From positions 11,669 to 19,561 of the forward strand of contig DBWT01000079.1 in NCBI GenBank assembly GCA_002309035.1: a stretch of 7,893 nt of DNA, given 5' to 3'. The notes beneath the pieces were generated by a model. It saw only the letters and a program-made list of their open reading frames with translations. It did no database searches and had not been told where the DNA came from. Positions 1-6,306 of the stretch are shown one piece after another. Origin of the DNA: Caryophanales bacterium UBA1231 (GTDB taxonomy: Bacteria; Bacillota_I; Bacilli_A; ML615J-28; CAG-313). The stretch's first letter is position 1, and each line of letters starts with the position of its first letter. A program made the translations under genes and the position numbers.

Positions 1-1623
1 ACTTCATTTAAACTATTTAATAGCAGTAATACTTTAGTTTTAGAAAGTGACTTAAAAGAAATTAATAATGAATTAGGTAATTTTAAAATTGCTGATTTTT
101 CAAGCATTAAAGAAGAAGGAGATTACTATTTAAAAATAGGTAAATTTAAAACTGAAGAATTTCCAATCAGTAAAAATATCTATGAATCTTCGCTTCTTAA
201 AAGTTTGCACTTTTTAAAAGGTTTACGTTGTGGTGAACATATTGATGGTGTCCACGCTGAATGCCATAAGAATGTGATGTGTGTAAACCATGATGGCAAA
301 ATGGTCAATGTTAGTGGTGGTTGGCATGATGCTGGTGATGTATCACAATTTGAAATATGTACAGCTGAAATCACTACATCACTCCTTGATTTAATACCAT
401 CATTTAAGAATGATCCACTAATGGTTAAAAGAATCAAAGAAGAAGCAAAGGTTGGCGTTAACTGGCTTTTGAATACAACTTTCCATGATGGTAATCGTGC
501 TCTTGCTGTACTATACAATATTTGGCGTCATAATGTTTTAGAAAAAAACGATGTAACTATTTATGATAATAAGTCAGAAAATGGTCCTTTCGAAAATCTT
601 TTATCTGCAACAGCCTTACTTACTGCTTCCTTATATTATAAGGAAGATAAAGTATATAATGATTGGTTAATAAGAGTTGGCTTAGAAGATTTTGAATTTG
701 CTCTAAAAGGTTTAAATGAAGGTTTATATTCGAAACGTTGGGGTAAAACCATTACATCAGTAACATCTGCTGAAGTTGTTAAAGCTGCCCTCTTACTTCA
801 CCAAATCTTAGGCGAAGATAAATATTTAAGAATTGCTGAAAAGCATGCCGATATCATCGTTGAATGTCAAGAATCAATTGGTGTAGGAAAAGAAAGAATT
901 AGAGGCTTTTTCTATGAAGATGAAGATCATGAATATGTCTTAACATATGAACATCGTGGTCATGAACAAAATCCAATCCAAGCATTAACATTGATTATCA
1001 AGTGCTACAAGAAACTAAAATTAGAAAACAATTCAAGTTTTATGTTCTGGATGGATGCTGTTGAATTATATAAAGAATATATTTTAAAGACAATCAATTA
1101 TACTGAACCATATTATTTAATACCAAATCATATATATAATATTAATAAAATCAATATGGAAAGATTCACTGTTCCAGTAAAAGAAATGGAACAAGCACAT
1201 CAATATTTAATTGATTGTATTAAAGAAGGTAAACAAATAAATGATGAATGGTATGTTAGAATCTTTCCTGTAACATACACAAGACGTGGTTTTCTAGCTA
1301 CGCATTTGTCAAAAGTTAAAGCTCTATCATCAATTTATTCTTTAACTAAAGAAAGTAAATTGAAACAAATAGTTGTCAATCAACTAGAATGGATGTTTGG
1401 TAAGAATCCTTTTTCAACATCATTCATGTATGGTGAAGGATACAATTATCATCCTCTATATGTTGCTTTTACAGATCAAATAGTTGGTGCTCTTCCTGTT
1501 GGTGTTGAGACTTTTGGAAAATATGATTTACCATATTGGCCACAAAAGACACAAGCTGTTTTCAAAGAAATCTGGGGACATACGACTTCTAAATATTTAT
1601 TTATCTTAAGTGACATACTATAG
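1..1623 (+). CDS. Glycoside hydrolase family 9 protein (5'-partial)
   Basis: The frame is open from the first base of the window to the TAG at 1621-1623 (540 residues), so the true start lies upstream; a TTG at 205 is internal and would cut off conserved sequence. Residues about 1-62 resemble the end of the N-terminal Ig-like domain of CelD-type GH9 enzymes (ADFSS, GDYYLKIG). The (alpha/alpha)6 catalytic domain follows: LRCG near residue 76, CH, then GGWHDAGD at 106-113, whose D110 and D113 are the expected base and nucleophile pair. Near the end are GKNPFSTSF (467-475) and FKEIWGH (521-527); E523 is the best candidate for the catalytic acid. The fold is known to hydrolyse beta-glycans (cellulose, mixed glucans, or chitosan oligosaccharides in exo-type members) with inversion; the substrate here cannot be told. 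No carbohydrate-binding module or dockerin follows. Secretion cannot be judged because the N-terminus is missing. Confidence 0.88.
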   Translation, partial: TSFKLFNSSNTLVLESDLKEINNELGNFKIADFSSIKEEGDYYLKIGKFKTEEFPISKNIYESSLLKSLHFLKGLRCGEHIDGVHAECHKNVMCVNHDGKMVNVSGGWHDAGDVSQFEICTAEITTSLLDLIPSFKNDPLMVKRIKEEAKVGVNWLLNTTFHDGNRALAVLYNIWRHNVLEKNDVTIYDNKSENGPFENLLSATALLTASLYYKEDKVYNDWLIRVGLEDFEFALKGLNEGLYSKRWGKTITSVTSAEVVKAALLLHQILGEDKYLRIAEKHADIIVECQESIGVGKERIRGFFYEDEDHEYVLTYEHRGHEQNPIQALTLIIKCYKKLKLENNSSFMFWMDAVELYKEYILKTINYTEPYYLIPNHIYNINKINMERFTVPVKEMEQAHQYLIDCIKEGKQINDEWYVRIFPVTYTRRGFLATHLSKVKALSSIYSLTKESKLKQIVVNQLEWMFGKNPFSTSFMYGEGYNYHPLYVAFTDQIVGALPVGVETFGKYDLPYWPQKTQAVFKEIWGHTTSKYLFILSDIL

Positions 1624-1674
1624 GAAAAAATTATTAAATAAAATAATTCACAAAAAATAAATTACTCATTCTAT

Positions 1675-1703
1675 TTGATAAAAATCTATAAAAATGCTAT
1701 AAT
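1675..1703 (+). promoter_or_regulatory. SigA-type extended -10 promoter of ftsZ
   Basis: The -35 box TTGATA (1675-1680) is 17 bases from a perfect -10 box TATAAT (1698-1703), which is preceded by TGC (1695-1697), giving an extended -10. Transcription should begin near 1709-1711, leaving a leader of under 20 bases before the ATG at 1728, with the ribosome binding site almost at the RNA 5' end. Confidence 0.85.
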
Positions 1704-1715
1704 GAAATACAAGTT

Positions 1716-1722
1716 AAGGAGG
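1716..1722 (+). promoter_or_regulatory. Ribosome binding site of ftsZ
   Basis: AAGGAGG is a full match to the anti-Shine-Dalgarno sequence and ends 5 bases before the ATG at 1728. It fixes this start over internal methionines such as codon 6. Confidence 0.9.
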
Positions 1723-1727
1723 CACAT

Positions 1728-2801
1728 ATGAATAATAATGAAATGTTTAGTGCCAGCCCAGTTATTAAAGTTGTTGGTGTTGGTGGCGGTGGATGCAATG
1801 CGATAAACAGAATGATTATGCAAGATGCAAAAGGTGTTGATTTCGTTGCGATAAATACTGACGTTCAAGCACTTAAAATGTCTCGTGCTGCAACCAAAAT
1901 CCAAATAGGTCGCCAAATCACTAATGGATGGGGAGCAGGTGCTGAGGCTGAAATCGGCCAAAGAGCTGCTGAAGAATCAGAAGAACAAATAAGAGATGTC
2001 TTAAAAGATGCAGATATGGTTTTCGTTACTGTTGGTATGGGTGGTGGAACAGGTAGTGGTGCTGCTCATGTTGTTGCGAGAATCGCTAAAGAAATGGGTA
2101 GCTTAGTTGTTGCTGTTGTCACAAAACCATTCAGTTTTGAAGGCGTAAAGCGTATGAAAGTTGCTCTAAATGGTATTGAAAAGCTTCGTCCTTTTGTTGA
2201 TTCATTAATCATCATTCCAAATGATCGATTACTTGATAATGACAAAGAAGTTACATTCGTTGAAGCAATTAGAGAAGCAGATGGTGTTTTAAGACGTGCT
2301 GTTCAAGGTATTTCTGAAATTATCGTTTTACCAGCAATGATTAATATTGACTTTGCCGATGTTAGAACAGTATTAAAAGACAGTGGTACATCACTAATTG
2401 GTATTGGTTCTGCTTCAGGACCTAATCGTGCTATTGAAGCAGCAAGACTTGCAATACGTAGTCCACTTCTTGAAATCGATATTAATGGTGCAACAGATGC
2501 AATTGTTTTAATCACAAGTGATACTGAACTTAAAATGTGGGAAGTAGATGCTATTGTTGGTGAAATTAAGAGTGCATCAACAACAGAAATTAATGTTATC
2601 TATGGTGAGGCATTTAACACTGGTCTAGAAGGTCAAGTAGTTGTTACTGTTATCGCAACAGGATTTGACCAAACACAAAAAGCTCAAAAAGAAGAAGAAT
2701 TTGTTGAACAACAAGAAGAAATTAAAAAAGAAGAAGAATCATCTGAAAAAGAATCAATTAGAGAACAAATGCCTAAATGGTTAACAGATCGTTTCAAATA
2801 A
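1728..2801 (+). CDS. ftsZ: Cell division protein FtsZ
   Basis: FtsZ is the tubulin-like GTPase that polymerises at mid-cell into the division ring. The 357-residue protein has all landmarks in order: [13 protein letters not shown] (17-29), the NTD nucleotide contact (43-45), the tubulin signature GMGGGTGSG (103-111), FEGVKR with E138 and R142, IPNDRLL (163-169) and the synergy loop NIDFADVR (206-213), whose D208 and D211 complete the active site of the next subunit. The second domain ends at VTVIATGFD (306-314). A linker rich in E, K and Q (about 315-347) leads to the terminal peptide [10 protein letters not shown], which matches the FtsA/SepF-binding tail. Several conserved positions differ: the usual GLGAG(A/G)NPE reads GWGAGAEAE (67-75), GTGAAP reads GSGAAH (109-114), and FEG(R/K)xR reads FEGVKR. 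It is not beside mraZ, mraW or ftsA here and is expressed from its own promoter, so a second ftsZ elsewhere in the genome is possible. Confidence 0.97.
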   Translation: MNNNEMFSASPVIKVVGVGGGGCNAINRMIMQDAKGVDFVAINTDVQALKMSRAATKIQIGRQITNGWGAGAEAEIGQRAAEESEEQIRDVLKDADMVFVTVGMGGGTGSGAAHVVARIAKEMGSLVVAVVTKPFSFEGVKRMKVALNGIEKLRPFVDSLIIIPNDRLLDNDKEVTFVEAIREADGVLRRAVQGISEIIVLPAMINIDFADVRTVLKDSGTSLIGIGSASGPNRAIEAARLAIRSPLLEIDINGATDAIVLITSDTELKMWEVDAIVGEIKSASTTEINVIYGEAFNTGLEGQVVVTVIATGFDQTQKAQKEEEFVEQQEEIKKEEESSEKESIREQMPKWLTDRFK

Positions 2802-2830
2802 AACGCATTATATGCGTTTTTTCTTTTTCT
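2800..2830 (+). terminator. Rho-independent terminator of ftsZ
   Basis: AAAACGCAT (2800-2808) and ATGCGTTTT (2812-2820) form a perfect 9-bp stem with a 3-base loop TAT, followed by TTCTTTTTCT. The stem begins within the ftsZ stop codon TAA (2799-2801). Confidence 0.88.
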
Positions 2831-2858
2831 CAAAAAATATAAGATTTAACTATTTTTG

Positions 2859-2887
2859 TTGCTATAAAAACGTTTTCGTGATAAAAT
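2859..2887 (+). promoter_or_regulatory. SigA-type promoter of the amidase lipoprotein gene
   Basis: The -35 box TTGCTA (2859-2864) and the -10 box TAAAAT (2882-2887) are 17 bases apart, with an extended -10 TG at 2879-2880. Transcription should start near 2894, about 22 bases before the ATG. Confidence 0.75.
2864..2879 (+). promoter_or_regulatory. Possible operator (cre-like palindrome) in the promoter spacer
   Basis: The perfect 10-bp palindrome AAAACGTTTT (2867-2876) lies exactly between the -35 and -10 boxes. The 16-base stretch around it fits the CcpA cre consensus WTGNNARCGNWWWCAW except at two positions (A for G, G for A). A repressor bound there would block RNA polymerase. Short palindromes are common in AT-rich DNA and no regulator gene is in view, so this is only a candidate. 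Confidence 0.25.
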
Positions 2888-2900
2888 ATAAAGGTAAATA

Positions 2901-2908
2901 AGGGGGAA
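2901..2908 (+). promoter_or_regulatory. Ribosome binding site of the amidase lipoprotein gene
   Basis: AGGGGGAA lies 7 bases before the ATG at 2916 and selects the start that gives an intact lipoprotein signal peptide. Confidence 0.8.
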
Positions 2909-2915
2909 CTTTTAA

Positions 2916-5900
2916 ATGAAATTTAAAAAAATATTATTTATAATGTTTATTTCGTTTTTTGTTTTCGCACTAGTAAGTTGTGATGCTTCATTTATGAGTG
3001 GACCAGATACATCTAACTTACAATTAAAAATTCAAAATGCTGAAACAAAAGAAGAAATTAAGGGTACTATTGTATTAGAAGGTGGTACAACTATTAAACT
3101 TGAACACACTTTAGGTACAGTATCCGCAAAGATTGAATACATTATCGAAGGCGATAAAGGTGTTCTATCAATCGAAAATAATTCACTTGTAACTTTCCAT
3201 GAAGGTCATGCGAAAGTAACTGGTAAAATCACTTACAAAGAAGTTGATTATACAGCTAGCTTTGATGTTATTGTTGCATCTTTTGATATGATGTTAAAAG
3301 ATGGTGTAACATCAGTAGAAAAAGGCCAAGAAGTTTTAATATCTTATGCTGTTAATGGCACAAATGCTGCTCCAAGCTTCTCATCTTCTAATCCAGAAGT
3401 CTTAGAAGTTGTTAATGGCAAAGTAAAAGGTATTAGTGAAGGTCAAGCTAAACTAATTGGTGAATTAAATGTTGAAGGTGTAACTCTAAGAAAAGAAATC
3501 ACTGTTAGAGTTACTGAAACAGTTATTGAAACTTTCACAGTAACATTTAAAGATTCAGATCAATCAGTTATCGCAGAAGTTGTTGTTGAAAAAGGACATG
3601 CTGCTGAAGCACCTGAAGATCCTGAACGTTTAGGTTATGTCTTCACTGGTTGGAGTGCTGATTTTTCTAATGTTGTTAGAAATATGACAACAGTTGCAAG
3701 ATATCGTGTTGTTGAATATGATATTTACTTCTTCAAAAACAGTAATTCAAATGATATTCAAATGCCTAACAATATGAAATATACAGTTGAAAGTGAAATT
3801 ACACTTCCAACACCTGTTGCACCATTCAGATTCTTAGGTTGGTATGATAATCCAGAATGTCAAGGTGATCCAATTGCTAAGATTAACAAAGGTACAGTTG
3901 AAGAAATCGATCTTTACGCTAAATGGGACGAAAATGATTTCTTATACAATACAATTACATATGTTTATGAAGATGGTAAACCAGTAGAACATGCTTGCCA
4001 AAACATTAATGAATTTGCTGATCAATTCTTCAAAGAATTATATGAATGGAGTGGATCAACTAAATCACTTGCTGATTTCAGAAGTGAAGCATTAGCTAAA
4101 TGGAAATCTGGTGCTGAATATTCTGCAGCAAAAGTATACTGCAATGGTAGTGAAAACCTTGTTTTGGAAGGTTACTTCGTTCATGATGAAGATAATTTCA
4201 AACGTTGGATGCCATGGATGATTGAATTTGACAAACAAGTTAATAACATTAACCATGAACAAAGTGCATGGGGTTCAACATATGTTGGTTACCTAAGACT
4301 TTATGCTTTAATTATGCAATCAGCATCATATTGGACACAAGCTCGTATGGAACCATTATATACAATGATTACAGTTCCAGAAGTATTACCTGTAACATTT
4401 GAATCAGGTGAAGAATTCGATATTCCAGATTTATTCGTTGATGATGGACGTACATTCTTAGGCTGGGTAGATGATAGTGGTAATCATATTTCTAAGATTA
4501 CAAAGGATATGAAAGGCAATATCGTTCTTTATGCAACATGGAGTAATAGTATAGCTCCTGAATCATTCACAATTACACAACCAGCAAGAATTGAAAAATA
4601 TGATTCTTATCAATTAGAATGGACATTCACACCAGAAAATACAACAAACAAACGTCTTAACTTTATTTCTAGTGATCCATCTATTTTATCAATCTCTAAT
4701 AAAGGTGTTATCACTACTTATAAAGAAGGTGTTGTTACAGTTACTGTTGAAGTATTAGCTGATGCATCATTCAATAAAGTATTCAATATTGAAGTTTATG
4801 TTAATCCATTTATCGATGGTAAATATACTAACTCTTCAATCTTAAATGTTAATGATACTGAAGTATTACAAGCAGTTAAGTACAATTTCACTGATGAATT
4901 AGTATGGACATCAAGCGATGATTCTATCGCAATAGTTAATGATGGTGTAGTTACAGCTAAGAAAGCTGGATATGCGACAATAACTGTTAAATCAATTAAT
5001 GATGAAAATATTAAGTTTGAATATGGTATTACAGTATCTAACAATGCTGATGAATTCCAAATCATTGAAACAGCTCACAATCAAGATAGCTTTATCAGAC
5101 GTGATCTAAATGTTGCTTATGCATATTTAACTGATGTTATTATTTCTGCATCTGATTTATTATATAACTGGGAATACACTATTAACCGTGATTATGAAGC
5201 TATTCAAGCACAACATAGTGAAAACCACAGTGGTGAAAGACCATCAACAGAATTTATCACTGTTCACTATACTGCAGGTTACCAAAAATCTTCAACTGCC
5301 AAAGCTACTGCATCTTATTTCGCAAATGGTGGTTCATCATCATCAATTCATTATACAACTGGTAATGATGGAATTTATCACATCTTAGATGATTCACTAA
5401 TCGGCTGGCATGCAGGTGATGGCGCAGGTGAAGCTTCAACATTCTATTGGATCAATACAGGTGTTAAAGCTCCTGGTTATGTAAAACCTATTTGGGGTGT
5501 TGTTCGAGATAGTTCATCATCAAGTGGATATTACTTTACTTTGAATGGCCAAGCAACAACAATTGTTGTACCTACTACTGGTAAATCTTCAAGCGGAAGC
5601 AATATGGTCATGAAAGATCCATCTAAGTGCTTCACATACTTCGGTCCTGCTTGGAAAGTTGTTGATGGATATTACTACATGGGTAATACTTGGGCATGCT
5701 TCACACAAACACTTGCTGGTGCAATCTCTTCTCGTGGTGGTAATAGAAACTCAGTAGGTATTGAATCAGCTTGTAACCAAGGAAGTGACTTATGGTATAC
5801 ATATCAAATCACTGCTCAATTAGTAGCTCATCTACTTCAAACTTACAACCTTGATTATTATCGTGTAGTTGGACACAATGCATTTAGTGGTAAAGATTGC

Positions 5901-6170
5901 CCTCAAACTTTACTTGCAAATGGTGGAGAATTATGGGAATTATTCATGGATTGTGTAAGAAGAGAGCATGAACTATTAACAACAATGTCAGATTATACAA
6001 TTACATGTGTTTCTCACAACCCAGAATTATTACAAGACAATGGTCGTATTTTAGCAATCCCTAAATATTCAACATCTGTATCATATACAGTAACAGTTGT
6101 TAATAATACAACAAAAGAAGCTAAGAGCGAAACATTCTCAACAATTATTCATGGTTGGTACACAGAATAA
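2916..6170 (+). CDS. Surface lipoprotein with Ig-like and InlB-type repeats and a zinc N-acetylmuramoyl-L-alanine amidase domain
   Basis: This 1084-residue protein starts with a basic, hydrophobic signal peptide ending in the lipobox LVSC (C22), so it should be lipid-anchored on the outer face of the membrane. In order: two BIG-like Ig domains (about 36-121 and 124-200), InlB/Listeria-Bacteroides repeats at about 206-263 and 268-337, a third such repeat (345-542) split by a ~130-residue insert, two BIG_2-type domains (549-628 and 637-707) with 'SSDPSIL' and 'TSSDDSIAIV', a linker, an Amidase_2 domain (about 775-1010) and a final Ig-like strand domain (1026-1079). The amidase has VHYTAG (H784), GWHAGDG (830-836), VGIES (E950) and GHNAFSGKDCP (H987, C995). 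H784, H987 and C995 are the expected zinc ligands and E950 the expected catalytic Glu. The known reaction cleaves the bond between MurNAc and L-Ala of peptidoglycan. An extra ~100 residues lie between H832 and E950. Likely roles are wall turnover or attack on neighbouring cells; the sequence does not decide. Confidence 0.9.
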   Translation: MKFKKILFIMFISFFVFALVSCDASFMSGPDTSNLQLKIQNAETKEEIKGTIVLEGGTTIKLEHTLGTVSAKIEYIIEGDKGVLSIENNSLVTFHEGHAKVTGKITYKEVDYTASFDVIVASFDMMLKDGVTSVEKGQEVLISYAVNGTNAAPSFSSSNPEVLEVVNGKVKGISEGQAKLIGELNVEGVTLRKEITVRVTETVIETFTVTFKDSDQSVIAEVVVEKGHAAEAPEDPERLGYVFTGWSADFSNVVRNMTTVARYRVVEYDIYFFKNSNSNDIQMPNNMKYTVESEITLPTPVAPFRFLGWYDNPECQGDPIAKINKGTVEEIDLYAKWDENDFLYNTITYVYEDGKPVEHACQNINEFADQFFKELYEWSGSTKSLADFRSEALAKWKSGAEYSAAKVYCNGSENLVLEGYFVHDEDNFKRWMPWMIEFDKQVNNINHEQSAWGSTYVGYLRLYALIMQSASYWTQARMEPLYTMITVPEVLPVTFESGEEFDIPDLFVDDGRTFLGWVDDSGNHISKITKDMKGNIVLYATWSNSIAPESFTITQPARIEKYDSYQLEWTFTPENTTNKRLNFISSDPSILSISNKGVITTYKEGVVTVTVEVLADASFNKVFNIEVYVNPFIDGKYTNSSILNVNDTEVLQAVKYNFTDELVWTSSDDSIAIVNDGVVTAKKAGYATITVKSINDENIKFEYGITVSNNADEFQIIETAHNQDSFIRRDLNVAYAYLTDVIISASDLLYNWEYTINRDYEAIQAQHSENHSGERPSTEFITVHYTAGYQKSSTAKATASYFANGGSSSSIHYTTGNDGIYHILDDSLIGWHAGDGAGEASTFYWINTGVKAPGYVKPIWGVVRDSSSSSGYYFTLNGQATTIVVPTTGKSSSGSNMVMKDPSKCFTYFGPAWKVVDGYYYMGNTWACFTQTLAGAISSRGGNRNSVGIESACNQGSDLWYTYQITAQLVAHLLQTYNLDYYRVVGHNAFSGKDCPQTLLANGGELWELFMDCVRREHELLTTMSDYTITCVSHNPELLQDNGRILAIPKYSTSVSYTVTVVNNTTKEAKSETFSTIIHGWYTE

Positions 6171-6191
6171 TTAAAAAGCATAAAATGAAAT

Positions 6192-6223
6192 AAGAACACG
6201 ATCAATTAGATCGTGTCCTTTTT
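6192..6223 (+). terminator. Rho-independent terminator of the amidase gene
   Basis: ACACGATC (6196-6203) pairs perfectly with GATCGTGT (6209-6216) around a 5-base loop AATTA. The stem can extend past one mismatch to G6194-C6218, and the 3' side runs into CCTTTTTC. It lies 25 bases after the stop codon. Confidence 0.88.
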
Positions 6224-6242
6224 CATTCATAAGTACTTTTTA

Positions 6243-6271
6243 TAGCAAATTTCTTCATTTTTTAGTATAAT
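6243..6271 (+). promoter_or_regulatory. Probable promoter of the DUF368-acyltransferase gene
   Basis: A perfect -10 box TATAAT (6266-6271) follows the upstream terminator. The -35 region at the ideal 17-base spacing is TAGCAA (6243-6248), only half matching TTGACA, so this promoter is probably weaker than the other two or needs an activator. The predicted leader is about 29 bases and holds a palindrome AAGATCTT (6284-6291). Confidence 0.6.
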
Positions 6272-6291
6272 TAAATTAATTAGAAGATCTT

Positions 6292-6297
6292 AAAAGG
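6292..6297 (+). promoter_or_regulatory. Weak ribosome binding site of the DUF368-acyltransferase gene
   Basis: AAAAGG lies 9 bases before the ATG at 6307. It is shorter and further away than the sites of the two genes upstream, which suggests modest translation. Confidence 0.55.
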
Positions 6298-6306
6298 TTT
6301 ATTATT

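Larger units (their letters stand above)
1624..1727 (+). other. Intergenic gap GH9-ftsZ without a clear terminator
   Basis: This 104-base AT-rich gap contains the ftsZ promoter and ribosome binding site in its right half. In its left half is only an A/T-only inverted repeat, AATTATT (1629-1635) and AATAATT (1642-1648) with a 6-base loop, not followed by a T-run on the plus strand. GH9 transcripts may therefore run on into ftsZ, although ftsZ has its own strong promoter. Confidence 0.5.

Noticed and set aside
205..207. TTG as the start codon of the GH9 gene
   Set aside because: The same frame is open back to base 1 and encodes the end of the CelD-type N-terminal domain, and there is no convincing ribosome binding site at the right distance, so the gene is simply cut by the window edge.
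1629..1648. Inverted repeat AATTATT/AATAATT as a GH9 terminator
   Set aside because: The stem is made only of A-T pairs and lacks a plus-strand T-run after it. On the minus strand it would have a T-run, but no minus-strand gene approaches it.
1686..1961. Minus-strand open frame over the start of ftsZ
   Set aside because: It overlaps strongly conserved FtsZ codons, shows no family features and has no promoter or ribosome binding site that I can see.
5334..5345. Four TCA units as a phase-variable repeat
   Set aside because: The repeat is short, changes length by whole codons and encodes part of a serine run, so it could not switch the frame on and off.
5134..5388. Alternative plus-strand frame of 84 codons inside the amidase gene
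   Set aside because: It lies over the conserved VHYTAG region in another frame, is low in complexity and lacks a ribosome binding site.
6231..6291. Palindromes AAGTACTT and AAGATCTT on either side of the -10 box as paired operators
   Set aside because: They are only 8 bp, differ in sequence and are expected by chance in DNA of this composition; noted only as weak candidates.
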